From Thauera aromatica_A (GTDB taxonomy: Bacteria; Pseudomonadota; Gammaproteobacteria; Burkholderiales; Rhodocyclaceae), in the NCBI RefSeq assembly GCF_023093595.1, contig NZ_JALLIK010000098.1, forward strand, positions 1 to 64,000: DNA of 64,000 nt, read 5' to 3'. The notes under the pieces are model-generated. The model had not been told where the DNA came from, made no database searches, and was given only the letters and a program-made list of their open reading frames with translations. Position 1 is the first letter of the stretch, and every line of letters starts with the position of its first letter. Shown here piece after piece: positions 47,343 to 56,417 of this stretch. A program made the translations under genes and the position numbers.

Positions 47343-48890
47343 TCAGCGTCCACCGCCGGAAGCCAAGTTTAGATCGAGTTGGCCATCGTCATCGTCGTGG
47401 CCGCCGTCGCCGCTGTCGGACTTCGCCGGCTGGACCGCACCGCGCTGGTTTTCGACGCCGTTGAGGTATTCGGCGGTGATGTCGCCGGTGATGTAGCTGC
47501 CGTCGAAACAGGATGTCTCGAAGAACTTGAGCGCAGGATTGAGCGCGCGGACCGAAGCCTTGAGGTCGTCGAGGTCCTGGTAGATCAGCCCGTCGGCACC
47601 GATCTCGCGGCGGATCTCATCGTCGCTGCGATCGGAGGCGATCAGTTCGGCGCGGGTCGGCATGTCGATGCCATAGACGTTGGCATGACGCACCGGCGGC
47701 GCGGCCGAAGCCAGATAGACTTTGGTCGCCCCCGCTTCGCGCGCCATGTTGACGATTTCCCTGCTGGTCGTGCCGCGCACGATCGAGTCGTCGACGAGCA
47801 GCACGCTCTTGCCCTTGAACTCCTGGTGGATGGTGTTGAGCTTCTGGCGCACCGACTTCTTGCGCGTCGCCTGGCCCGGCATGATGAAAGTGCGCCCGAT
47901 GTAGCGGTTCTTGACGAAGCCTTCGCGGAACGGCAGATCCAGGCGCTGCGCCATCTGCATCGCCGAAGGCCGGCTGGAGTCGGGAATCGGGATGACGACA
48001 TCGATGTGCGCGTGCGGCATCGTCCGCTTCATCTTGTCAGCGAGAAACTCGCCCATCTTCATCCGCGACTCGTACACCGAGACGCCGTCGATGATCGAAT
48101 CCGGCCGCGCCAGATAGACGAACTCGAACATGCAGGGCGCATGGACCGTGCTGTCCGCGCACTGCCGGCTGTGGAAATGGCCGGCGGTGTCGATCAGCAC
48201 CGCTTCGCCGGGCGCGATGTCGCGCACCAGCTTGTAGCCGAGCACGTCGAGCGCCACCGACTCGGAGGCGACCAGCCATTCGCTGCCGGCCTCGGTGTCG
48301 CTGCGCCCGATCACCAGCGGGCGGATGCCGTAGGGGTCGCGGAAAGCGAGCAGGCCATAACCGGAAATCATCACCACCACGGCATAGGCGCCGCGGCAGC
48401 GCCGGTGCACCCCGGCGACCGCGCGGAAAACCGCATCCTCATCGAGCTTGAGCCCCTTGCAGGCGGCCTGCAGTTCATGGGCGAGCACGTTGAGCAGCAC
48501 TTCGGAGTCGCTGCTGGTGTTGATATGACGCAGATCGGAGAGGAACATTTCGCGCTTGAGCGCTTCCGAGTTGGTCAGGTTGCCGTTGTGCGCGAGCAGC
48601 AGGCCGAACGGCGAATTGACGTAGAACGGCTGGGCTTCGGCGGCGTTGTAGGCCGAACCCGCGGTGGGATAGCGCACGTGGCCGATCCCCCAGTTGCCCT
48701 GCAGGTTGCGCATGTTGCGGGTGCGGAACACGTCGCGCACCAGGCCGGACCCCTTGTGCATGTGGAAGCGTCCGCCTTCCGAGGTGGCGATGCCCGCCGC
48801 ATCCTGACCGCGGTGCTGCAATACCTGCAGCCCGTCGTACAGCAACTGATTGACCGGTGAGGTGGCTACGACCCCGAGAATTCCGCACAT
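47343..48890 (-). CDS. purF: Amidophosphoribosyltransferase PurF
   Basis: First step of purine synthesis: PRPP plus glutamine to phosphoribosylamine. It has 515 residues. Cys2 is the N-terminal nucleophile after Met removal (MCGILGVV); the glutaminase domain spans 1-235, and the PRPP loop is VLLVDDSIVRGTT near 365. The C-terminus carries an Asp-rich tail (HDDDDGQLD) beyond the usual fold. The ATG at 48890 lies 11 bases after cvpA, giving the classic cvpA-purF pair. Confidence 0.97.
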   Translation of the reverse strand: MCGILGVVATSPVNQLLYDGLQVLQHRGQDAAGIATSEGGRFHMHKGSGLVRDVFRTRNMRNLQGNWGIGHVRYPTAGSAYNAAEAQPFYVNSPFGLLLAHNGNLTNSEALKREMFLSDLRHINTSSDSEVLLNVLAHELQAACKGLKLDEDAVFRAVAGVHRRCRGAYAVVVMISGYGLLAFRDPYGIRPLVIGRSDTEAGSEWLVASESVALDVLGYKLVRDIAPGEAVLIDTAGHFHSRQCADSTVHAPCMFEFVYLARPDSIIDGVSVYESRMKMGEFLADKMKRTMPHAHIDVVIPIPDSSRPSAMQMAQRLDLPFREGFVKNRYIGRTFIMPGQATRKKSVRQKLNTIHQEFKGKSVLLVDDSIVRGTTSREIVNMAREAGATKVYLASAAPPVRHANVYGIDMPTRAELIASDRSDDEIRREIGADGLIYQDLDDLKASVRALNPALKFFETSCFDGSYITGDITAEYLNGVENQRGAVQPAKSDSGDGGHDDDDGQLDLNLASGGGR

Positions 48891-48901
48891 GGAAGTTACG
48901 C

Positions 48902-49393
48902 CTATCTGAATCGAATCTTGTCGGCTACCGCATCGGGCAGCCAGGGTTTTACCGCAAGGACCGCCGACTCCATCGGCGCCGAAAACAGTGCCTGTGTCCA
49001 CCACGGCTCGCGCGACACGCCCGCGAGCCCGCCGATCAGCACCACCACGCAGGCGACCGCCAGACCGCGCGCCACGCCGAACAGGGCGCCGAAAAAGCGG
49101 TCGGTCGCACCCAGCCCGGCCGCCCGCAGCAACTCGCGCAGCAGGTAACGCAGCAGTGCCGCGAGCAGCAGCACGCCGATCACCACCAGCGCAGCGCCGG
49201 CCACCTGGCGCCACATCGGTTCCGCGATCATTCCCGAAAACGCGCTCGCCGCCGGTTCGTTATAGCGCCATGCGGCGAACAGCGCCGCCACCCAGGCGAG
49301 CACGGCCATCACTTCGCTGACCAGGCCGCGCCACATGCCGACCGCCGCCGACAGGGCGAGGATGCCGAGAAAAACGTAATCGAATACGGTCAT
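48902..49393 (-). CDS. cvpA: CvpA-family inner-membrane protein
   Basis: A 163-residue membrane protein with four hydrophobic segments (about 3-20, 26-42, 62-84 and 103-125). The family is needed for colicin V production in E. coli and affects envelope stress tolerance; its activity is unknown. The start at 49393 is nine bases after the SPOR gene stop; a GTG at 49402 is possible. Confidence 0.92.
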   Translation of the reverse strand: MTVFDYVFLGILALSAAVGMWRGLVSEVMAVLAWVAALFAAWRYNEPAASAFSGMIAEPMWRQVAGAALVVIGVLLLAALLRYLLRELLRAAGLGATDRFFGALFGVARGLAVACVVVLIGGLAGVSREPWWTQALFSAPMESAVLAVKPWLPDAVADKIRFR

Positions 49394-49402
49394 CGCCGCC
49401 AC

Positions 49403-50074
49403 TCAGCGCGCCTGCAGCACGGCCTGATGGCCGCCCGCCTCGAGCCGGGCCGCCACCGCCTCGGCGGCGGACCGCCCCGGAACCGGGCCGACCCGGACCC
49501 GGGTGACGCTCCCCGCCGCCTCGGTATAGGCGGGAAAACCCTTTGCCTTGAGTTGCTCGACCAGGCGCGCTGCCTTCGCGGCATCGCTGAAAGCACCGAT
49601 CTGGACGACGAAGGACTCACCGCGCGGCGGCACCGGCCGACCGCTGAGGATCGCCCGCACCCGGGCCTCCTCTTCGGCAGGGGCGGCGGGAAGCGGACGC
49701 GGCTCGGGCGCCGGGAGTGCGGGCGCCTCCGGTTTGGGCACGGAAGGCGGCGCGGCGGCGGATGCGGGTTTGGGCACGGGCGCCGGCGGGGCATCGACGG
49801 GCGGGGCCGGCTTGTCGCCGGGGGCGACGACGCGGTCCTCCTCTTCCGGCGGCGGGGCGATGTCGGCGGGCGGCGACGCCACGGTGAGCGGGCGCTGCAG
49901 CCCGGTAGCGGCCTCCCGGTCGGGAATCGTGATCTGGATGTCCTGCACCGGAGAATGCGGCTCCTGATCCATCGTCATCGGCAGCACGATCGCCGCCAGC
50001 AGCGCCAACGCGATGGCGCCGACCAGCCGCCGCCGGGCGCGTTTCTTGATTTCCAGATTGTCTGCGTCGCTCAC
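49403..50074 (-). CDS. SPOR-domain protein, DedD-like
   Basis: A 223-residue bitopic membrane protein: short cytoplasmic N-terminus, one membrane segment (about 17-34), a long Pro/Ala-rich periplasmic linker (about 60-140) and a C-terminal SPOR domain (about 148-223, FVVQIGAFSDAAKAARLVEQL) that binds denuded peptidoglycan at the division site. The folC-SPOR-cvpA-purF order matches dedD in E. coli. The start is a GTG at 50074. Confidence 0.88.
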   Translation of the reverse strand: MSDADNLEIKKRARRRLVGAIALALLAAIVLPMTMDQEPHSPVQDIQITIPDREAATGLQRPLTVASPPADIAPPPEEEDRVVAPGDKPAPPVDAPPAPVPKPASAAAPPSVPKPEAPALPAPEPRPLPAAPAEEEARVRAILSGRPVPPRGESFVVQIGAFSDAAKAARLVEQLKAKGFPAYTEAAGSVTRVRVGPVPGRSAAEAVAARLEAGGHQAVLQAR

Positions 50075-50083
50075 CGGAGAACC

Positions 50084-51406
50084 TCACCCGTGCCGCGCAG
50101 CCCTGAGCGCTGCAAGCACGTCCGCCACCGTCAGGAAGGAACCGAAGGCCACGATTCTATCACCCTCGGCAGCCCCCTCCTGCGCTGCAACAAACGCTTG
50201 CGCAGGCGAGGCGAAACACTGCAGATCCCCCTTGCCGCCGGCCGCGCGCACCCGCGCGGCCAGCGCCTGCGCCGACAGGCCCCGCGGCCCGGGCAGGTCG
50301 GCCAGCAGCCAGTGATCGACCCCGTCGGCCATCCGCGCCACCACGCCGGCGACATCCTTGTCACCAAGCATGCCCAGCACCGCCCAGGTTTCAGGGTAAA
50401 ACCCCATGTTGCCGAGGTTTTCCGCGAGCACGCCGGCGGCTTGCGGGTTGTGCGCGACATCGAGCACCACCGCCGGCCGCCCCGGCAGCACCTGGAAGCG
50501 CCCCGGCACGTCGACCAGCATCAGCCCCTGGCGAACGTGCTGCATCGACACCGGCAGGCGCTCCCGCAGGCATTCCAGCGCGGTGAGCACGGCGGCAGCA
50601 TTGAGCAGCTGGTTGGCCCCGCGCAGCGCCGGGTAAGCCAGCCCGCCGCGCCTAAGCAGCGCGCCCTGGGCGGCAGGCAGCGCATAGCGCCAGTAGCCCC
50701 ACTGCTGGCGATCGCCGCCGAAGCCGAAGTCCCGGCCGCTGACCCACAGTTCGGCACCGATCGCACGTGCATGCTCGAGCAGGCTGGCCGGCGGCTGCGG
50801 GTCGCCGCATACCGCGGGCCGGCCGGCGCGGAAAATGCCGGCCTTCTCGAAGCCGATCTTCTCGCGCGTGTCGCCGAGATACTCCATATGGTCCATCGCC
50901 ACGCCGGTGACGATCGCGCAGTCGGCGTCGAACACGTTGACCGCGTCCAGGCGCCCGCCCAGGCCGACTTCGAGGATGATCACGTCCGGGCGCTCGGCGG
51001 CGAACACCGCCCAGGCGGCGAGCGTACCGTGCTCGAAGTAGGTCAGCGGGGTGTCGCCGCGCGCCGTCTCGACCGCGGTGAATGCAGCGACGAGTCGCGC
51101 ATCGTCCGCATCCTTGCCGTCGATGCGCACGCGCTCGTTGTAGCGCAGCAGATGGGGCGAAGTGTAACAGCCGACCCGGTAGCCGGCGGCGAGCAGGATG
51201 CTCTCGAGCATCGCGCAGCACGAACCCTTGCCGTTGGTGCCGCCGACGGTGATCAATACCGCCTCCGTCGGCGCGCCCATCGCCGCCCGCACCGCACGCA
51301 CGCGCTCGAGGCCGAGCTCGATGCGCTGCCCGTGGCGCTGTTCGAGGAGGTCGAGCCAACCGGCCAGCGTGTCCGGCAACAACGGCCGTTCGGCGCCACG
51401 AGGCAT
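50084..51406 (-). CDS. folC: Dihydrofolate / folylpolyglutamate synthase
   Basis: Adds glutamate to dihydropteroate and to folates. It has 440 residues. The ATP loop is VGGTNGKGS near 55, the second Mur-ligase motif is YTSPHLLRYNER, and the SRDFGF and DVAHNPQA motifs are typical of FolC. The start shares bases with the accD stop (TGATG). Confidence 0.95.
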   Translation of the reverse strand: MPRGAERPLLPDTLAGWLDLLEQRHGQRIELGLERVRAVRAAMGAPTEAVLITVGGTNGKGSCCAMLESILLAAGYRVGCYTSPHLLRYNERVRIDGKDADDARLVAAFTAVETARGDTPLTYFEHGTLAAWAVFAAERPDVIILEVGLGGRLDAVNVFDADCAIVTGVAMDHMEYLGDTREKIGFEKAGIFRAGRPAVCGDPQPPASLLEHARAIGAELWVSGRDFGFGGDRQQWGYWRYALPAAQGALLRRGGLAYPALRGANQLLNAAAVLTALECLRERLPVSMQHVRQGLMLVDVPGRFQVLPGRPAVVLDVAHNPQAAGVLAENLGNMGFYPETWAVLGMLGDKDVAGVVARMADGVDHWLLADLPGPRGLSAQALAARVRAAGGKGDLQCFASPAQAFVAAQEGAAEGDRIVAFGSFLTVADVLAALRAARHG

Positions 51407-52284
51407 CAGGCGGCTACCACGTCGGCAGGGTGGCGGGCCAGCATCGCGAGCAGTGCGGCCAGCCGGTCGCGCATCTCGCGCCGGTCGACGATGATGTCCA
51501 CCGCGCCTTTTTCGAGCAGGAACTCCGCGCGCTGGAACCCTTCCGGGAGTTTTTCGCGCACCGTCTGCTCGATTACCCGCGGCCCGGCGAAGCCGATCAG
51601 GGCGCCGGGCTCGGCAACCACGACGTCGCCCATGAAGGCGAAGCTGGCCGACACGCCGCCCATGGTGGGGTCGGTCAGCACGGTCACGAAAGGCAGGCGG
51701 CGCTCGGCCAGACGGGTGATCGAGGCCGTGGTCTTGGCCATCTGCATCAGGGACAGCAGGCCTTCCTGCATGCGCGCGCCGCCCGAAGCGGTGATGCAGA
51801 TGAACGGCAGGCGCTGTTCATAGGCTTCGCGCGCGCCGCGCACGAAGCGCTCGCCCACCACCGAGCCCATCGAACCGCCGAGGAACTCGAACTCGAAGCA
51901 GGCCACCACCACCGGCAGGGTCTTGATCGCGCCGCGCATCACCACCATCGCGTCGGCCTCGCCGGTGTCGGCGGCGGCGGCCGCCAGGCGCTCGGGATAC
52001 TTGCGCGAATCCTTGAACTTCAGCGCATCCACCGGGGTGACTCCGGCGCCGATCTCGATACGCTCTTCCGCATCGAGGAGGATGTCCAGGCGCCGCCGCG
52101 CGCGCAGCCGGTGATGGTGGCCGCACTTGGGGCAGACGCCGAGATTGCCGTCGAGATCGGCGCGGTACAGCACCGCCTCGCAGCCCTCGCACTTGCTCCA
52201 TACGCCTTCCGGGATCGACTTGTTGCGCGCCGATGCCTGGCCACGCTTGATCCGCGGCGGCAGCAATTTCTGCAGCCAGCTCAT
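51406..52284 (-). CDS. accD: Acetyl-CoA carboxylase carboxyltransferase subunit beta
   Basis: Transfers the carboxyl group from biotin to acetyl-CoA, with AccA, in fatty-acid synthesis. It has 292 residues. The N-terminal zinc ribbon is CEGCEAVLY...CPKCG (near 33-55). The carboxyltransferase crotonase-like fold follows, with GGSMGSVVGE and ASGGARMQEG. The ATG at 52284 overlaps the trpA stop (ATGA). Confidence 0.97.
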   Translation of the reverse strand: MSWLQKLLPPRIKRGQASARNKSIPEGVWSKCEGCEAVLYRADLDGNLGVCPKCGHHHRLRARRRLDILLDAEERIEIGAGVTPVDALKFKDSRKYPERLAAAAADTGEADAMVVMRGAIKTLPVVVACFEFEFLGGSMGSVVGERFVRGAREAYEQRLPFICITASGGARMQEGLLSLMQMAKTTASITRLAERRLPFVTVLTDPTMGGVSASFAFMGDVVVAEPGALIGFAGPRVIEQTVREKLPEGFQRAEFLLEKGAVDIIVDRREMRDRLAALLAMLARHPADVVAA

Positions 52285-53102
52285 TGTGCCTCTCCTTTTG
52301 CCGGCGCGAGCCCGTCGAGCGCAGCACGGATGCCCCGCATGAAGGCGGTGACGCAGGCCACTTCCGCGCCCGGATTGTTTTCGATTTCCTCGATGATGCG
52401 GCTGCCGATCACAACCGCGTCGGCCACCGCGCCGATGCGCCGCGCGCTCTCGGCATCGCGAATGCCGAAGCCGACTCCGACCGGCATGCCGACCGCGGCA
52501 CGGATCTGCGGAATGCGCCGCGCCACTTCGTCGACGTCGAGCTTGCCGCTGCCGGTCACGCCCTTCAGCGACACGTAATAGATGTAGCCGCTGCCGGCGC
52601 GGGCGACGTCGGCGAAGCGCTGCGCGGACGAGGTCGGCGCGAGCAGGAAGATCGGATCCAGCCCGCCGGCCTTGGCCGTATCGGCGAACGTGGCGCATTC
52701 CTCGGGCGGGTAGTCCACCACCAGCACTCCGTCCACGCCCGCGGCGCGGGCTTCGGCGACAAAGCGCTCCGCACCCATCGCTTCGATCGGGTTGGCGTAG
52801 CCCATCAAAACCACTGGGGTGGCAGCATCGGTGGCGCGGAAGGCGCGCACGATGTCGAGCACCTTGCGCAGGCTCATGCCCTGGGCGAGCGCGCGCTCGG
52901 AGGCACGCTGGATCGTCGGACCGTCGGCCATCGGATCGGAGAACGGCACACCGAGTTCGATGATGTCGGCGCCACCTTCGACCAGCGCGTGCATCAGCGG
53001 CAGGCTGAGCCCGGGCGCGGGAAAACCGGCGGTCACGAAAGGGATGAGCGCCTTGCGGCCATCGGCCTGCAGGCGCTGGAAAACGGTGTGGATTCTTGAC
53101 AT
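52281..53102 (-). CDS. trpA: Tryptophan synthase alpha subunit
   Basis: Cleaves indole-3-glycerol phosphate to indole, which tunnels to the beta subunit. It has 273 residues, TIM barrel. The catalytic Glu lies in IIELGVPFSDP (near 49) and the catalytic Asp in the GVLVVDYPPEE region near 140; the phosphate site is VGFGIRD near 215. It lies 42 bases after trpB. Confidence 0.97.
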   Translation of the reverse strand: MSRIHTVFQRLQADGRKALIPFVTAGFPAPGLSLPLMHALVEGGADIIELGVPFSDPMADGPTIQRASERALAQGMSLRKVLDIVRAFRATDAATPVVLMGYANPIEAMGAERFVAEARAAGVDGVLVVDYPPEECATFADTAKAGGLDPIFLLAPTSSAQRFADVARAGSGYIYYVSLKGVTGSGKLDVDEVARRIPQIRAAVGMPVGVGFGIRDAESARRIGAVADAVVIGSRIIEEIENNPGAEVACVTAFMRGIRAALDGLAPAKGEAQ

Positions 53103-53144
53103 GTCTCGATCACGCTGCGGGCCGCAGAAGCGGCCCGATCAGGT

Positions 53145-54350
53145 TCAGAACTGGAGGCCGGAGCGTTCGGCGACGGTGTGCATGTCCTTGTCGCCGCGCC
53201 CGGACAGGTTGACCAGCAGGATCTTGTCCTGCGGCAAGGTCGGCGCCAGCCTGGCCGCATGGGCCAGCGCATGCGAGGACTCGAGCGCAGGAATGATGCC
53301 TTCGAGCCGGCACAGGTCGTGGAAGGCCTGCAGGGCTTCGGCGTCGGTGACGCCGACGTACTCGGCGCGGGCGGAATCCTTCAGCCAGGCATGCTCGGGG
53401 CCGACGCCGGGATAGTCGAGGCCGGCCGAGATCGAGTGCGTCTCGATGATCTGGCCGTCCTCGTCCTGCAGCAGGTAGGTGCGGTTGCCGTGCAGCACAC
53501 CCGGGCGGCCGGCGGTGAGCGACGCGGCGTGGTGGCCGCTGTCGAGGCCCTCGCCCGCCGCCTCGACACCGACGAGCTTGACCCCCGGCACGTCGAGGTA
53601 GGGATGGAAGATGCCCATCGCGTTGGAGCCGCCGCCGACGCAGGCGATCACGTAATCGGGCTGGCGGCCGGCCATCTCGGGCATCTGCTCGATGCATTCC
53701 TTGCCGATCACGGCCTGGAAGTCGCGCACCATCATCGGATAGGGATGCGGGCCGGCGACGGTGCCGATGATGTAGAAGGTGTCGGCGATGTGGGTGACCC
53801 AGTCGCGCATGGCCTCGTTCAACGCGTCCTTCAGCGTCTTCGAGCCGGATTCGACCGGGACCACGGTGGCGCCGAGCAGCTTCATCCGGTAGACGTTGGC
53901 GGCCTGGCGCTTGACGTCCTCCGCGCCCATGTAGACCACGCACTCCATGCCGTAGCGCGCGGCCACGGTGGCGGTAGCCACCCCGTGCTGACCGGCGCCG
54001 GTCTCGGCGATGACGCGCGGTTTGCCCATGCGGCGGGCGACCAGCGCCTGGCCGATGCAGTTGTTCACCTTGTGCGCGCCGGTATGGTTGAGGTCTTCGC
54101 GCTTGAGATAGATCTGGGCGCCGCCGAGCAGGCCGGACCAGCGCCGGGCGTGGTAGATCGGGCTCGGGCGGCCGACGTAGTGCTTCAGCTCGTATTCGAA
54201 CTCGGCGATGAAGTCCGGGTCGTTCTGGCACGCGGCGTAGGCTTCGCGCAACTCCGCCAGCGCCGGCATCAGGGTTTCGGCGACGAACACGCCGCCGTAG
54301 GGGCCGAAATGCCCGCTGGCATCGGGAAACTGGTAAGGCGTATCAGCCAT
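53145..54350 (-). CDS. trpB: Tryptophan synthase beta subunit
   Basis: Joins indole with serine through pyridoxal phosphate. It has 401 residues from the ATG at 54350. Lys94 in HTGAHKVNN is the Schiff-base residue; the AETGAGQHGVA and CVGGGSNAMG loops bind substrate and cofactor phosphate. The start overlaps the end of trpF by eight bases. Confidence 0.98.
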   Translation of the reverse strand: MADTPYQFPDASGHFGPYGGVFVAETLMPALAELREAYAACQNDPDFIAEFEYELKHYVGRPSPIYHARRWSGLLGGAQIYLKREDLNHTGAHKVNNCIGQALVARRMGKPRVIAETGAGQHGVATATVAARYGMECVVYMGAEDVKRQAANVYRMKLLGATVVPVESGSKTLKDALNEAMRDWVTHIADTFYIIGTVAGPHPYPMMVRDFQAVIGKECIEQMPEMAGRQPDYVIACVGGGSNAMGIFHPYLDVPGVKLVGVEAAGEGLDSGHHAASLTAGRPGVLHGNRTYLLQDEDGQIIETHSISAGLDYPGVGPEHAWLKDSARAEYVGVTDAEALQAFHDLCRLEGIIPALESSHALAHAARLAPTLPQDKILLVNLSGRGDKDMHTVAERSGLQF

Positions 54351-54966
54351 CTGCGTGTCGAACTCCGGCGATGAACGCGGCGATCTTGGCCGCATCCTTG
54401 ATTCCCTTGGCACTTTCCACTCCGCTCGAGACGTCCACCGCCCACGGGCGAACGCGGCGGATCGCCTCGCCGACGTTGTCCGCATCGAGGCCGCCGGACA
54501 GCACCAGCGGCCGCCCGAAGCCCTGCGGGATCAGCGACCAGTCGAACGTCTCGCCGCCGCCGCCGTAGCCGGCGACGAAGGCGTCGACCAGGATGCCGCG
54601 GGCGCGCGGATGCGAAAGGGCGAATTCTAGCAGATCGACTCCCGGCCGCATCCTCGCCGCCTTGATCCAGGGCAGGCCATAGCGGGCACAGTCGGCTTCG
54701 CACTCGTCGCCGTGGAACTGCAGCAATTGCAGGGGCACGCGCGCGCGCACCGCCTCGACCTCGGCCGGCTCGGGATTGACGAACAGGCCGACCGCGGTGA
54801 CGAACGGCGGCAGCATGGCGGCGAGCTCGGCCGCGCGGTCAATATCGATCGCGCGCGGGCTGGGGGGATAGAAGACGAAGCCGATCGCGTCGGCACCGCT
54901 CCGGACCGCCGCGCGCACGTCTTGCGCCCGCGTCAGGCCGCAGATCTTGATTCGGGTACGGGACAT
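54343..54966 (-). CDS. trpF: Phosphoribosylanthranilate isomerase
   Basis: Converts phosphoribosylanthranilate to its ribulose form in tryptophan synthesis. It has 207 residues, TIM barrel. The catalytic Cys is in KICGLTR (residue 9), and the catalytic Asp is in the ILVDAFV segment. It is separate from trpC, unlike E. coli, and heads trpF-trpB-trpA. It starts one base before the end of truA. Confidence 0.96.
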   Translation of the reverse strand: MSRTRIKICGLTRAQDVRAAVRSGADAIGFVFYPPSPRAIDIDRAAELAAMLPPFVTAVGLFVNPEPAEVEAVRARVPLQLLQFHGDECEADCARYGLPWIKAARMRPGVDLLEFALSHPRARGILVDAFVAGYGGGGETFDWSLIPQGFGRPLVLSGGLDADNVGEAIRRVRPWAVDVSSGVESAKGIKDAAKIAAFIAGVRHADG

Positions 54967-55764
54967 TCAGGCGAGGGGAAGCTGAGGCAGCGCGATGATA
55001 CGCCCATCATCCGGTAGCGACCAGCGCGGCGGGTAGCTCACCCCGCACAGGTAGAGACCGTCGGCGGCGAAGGTGGGCGCGGCGCGGGTGCGATCGCGCG
55101 CTTGCAGCAGTTCGCCCATCCAGGAGGGCGGGTATCGTCCCTTGCCGACATAGACCAGGGCGCCGACCAGGTTACGGATCATGTGGTGGAGAAAGCCGTT
55201 GGCGCGAAAATCGAACAGCAGGTAGTCACCCTGGCGCCCGACCCGGGCCTCGTACATCACCCGCACCGGCGTTTTCGACTGGCAGCCCGCAGCCCGGAAC
55301 GAGGAAAAATCGTGGGTTCCGACCAGGCAGGCCGCAGCCTCGGCCATTCGCGCCTCGTCGAGCGGCAGATGGAACCACCCCACCCGACCCGCGAGCAGGG
55401 CCGGCCGGGTCGGGGCATTGTGCAGGATGTAGCGGTACTGGCGCTCGGTGGCGAGGTAGCGGGCGTGGAAATCCTGATCGGCCTCCGCCGACCAGCGCAC
55501 CACCACCGTCCCCGGAAGGAGGGCATTGACTCCGCGCACCCAGGCCGACAGCGGGCGTTGCGCGCAGGTATCGAAATGCACCACCTGGACGCTCGCATGA
55601 ACCCCGGTGTCGGTGCGCCCGGCGCAGTGCAGGCGCACCGGCTCGGCGGCGATCCGCCCGAGCGCGGCCTCCAGCACGTCCTGCACGGTGCGCCCGTGCG
55701 CCTGGCTTTGCCAGCCGCAGAACGCATCTCCCGCATATTCGAGCCCGAGCACGATCCGCTTCAT
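54967..55764 (-). CDS. truA: tRNA pseudouridine(38-40) synthase
   Basis: Isomerises uridines 38-40 in the anticodon arm. It has 265 residues. The catalytic Asp52 is in GRTDTGVHA, with the RYLATERQYRYIL and FLHHMIRNLVG motifs. The start overlaps the EcfT-like gene stop by four bases, and the stop abuts trpF. Confidence 0.95.
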   Translation of the reverse strand: MKRIVLGLEYAGDAFCGWQSQAHGRTVQDVLEAALGRIAAEPVRLHCAGRTDTGVHASVQVVHFDTCAQRPLSAWVRGVNALLPGTVVVRWSAEADQDFHARYLATERQYRYILHNAPTRPALLAGRVGWFHLPLDEARMAEAAACLVGTHDFSSFRAAGCQSKTPVRVMYEARVGRQGDYLLFDFRANGFLHHMIRNLVGALVYVGKGRYPPSWMGELLQARDRTRAAPTFAADGLYLCGVSYPPRWSLPDDGRIIALPQLPLA

Positions 55765-56417
55765 CCCAGGCTCCACCAGAACAGCATCGCGAACACCCCG
55801 AGCGCGACCACGGCGTCGGCCCGGCTCAGGCGCTCGCGCTGCAGCAGCACCGAGGGGTTGTCCGAGCCCGTCGACTCGTCTTCCAGCCACTCTTTCCAGT
55901 GCATCGGCTTGTGCCCGCGGGGCGATGCATCGACATAGCGCAGCACCAGCAGCAGGCGCAACGCCAGCCGCTCGGGCGGCACCCCGATCAGGCGCAGCGG
56001 GCGGCTGAGCGCGTACAGGCCACCGATCAGGCGAGGCAGGGGAAGGCACTCGAGAAGCAAGGCAACCGCACACACGACCGCGACCAGGCGGGCGCCATGC
56101 ACCAGGGCGAGGACGCTCCCTTCGCGGCTGGGCCCTAGCCGCGGCCAATCGAGCAGGAGCGCCTCGCCCGGCGTAAACCAGGCGAACAGGACGACGATCG
56201 CCAGCAACAACACCCGAATCCGGCGCAACAGACGAAGGCCACGCACACGCGCGAACAGGAAGGCGGCCGCCATACACGACAGGACTGCAGGCCCGAGGAC
56301 AACGGGAGGCAGGACCTGGATCGAAGCGACGGCGGCGAGCCAGAGCAACAGAAGGAGGCCGGAGTGCATGTCGTTCAGCGCCGAGAACAGCCGCAGGCAG
56401 CCGCCCCGCAGCGTCAT
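55761..56417 (-). CDS. EcfT/CbiQ-like membrane protein, orphan
   Basis: A 218-residue protein with five to six hydrophobic segments (about 18-36, 38-55, 65-85, 104-125 and 200-216). The cytoplasmic loop YALSRPLRLIGVPPERLALRLLL resembles the coupling helix of energy-coupling factor T subunits (CbiQ/EcfT). No ATPase or substrate-binding component lies nearby, so it is an orphan. Overlaps at both ends (fimV stop, truA start, both ATGA) show strong translational coupling. The assignment is by motif resemblance; another membrane role is possible. Confidence 0.65.
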   Translation of the reverse strand: MTLRGGCLRLFSALNDMHSGLLLLLWLAAVASIQVLPPVVLGPAVLSCMAAAFLFARVRGLRLLRRIRVLLLAIVVLFAWFTPGEALLLDWPRLGPSREGSVLALVHGARLVAVVCAVALLLECLPLPRLIGGLYALSRPLRLIGVPPERLALRLLLVLRYVDASPRGHKPMHWKEWLEDESTGSDNPSVLLQRERLSRADAVVALGVFAMLFWWSLG

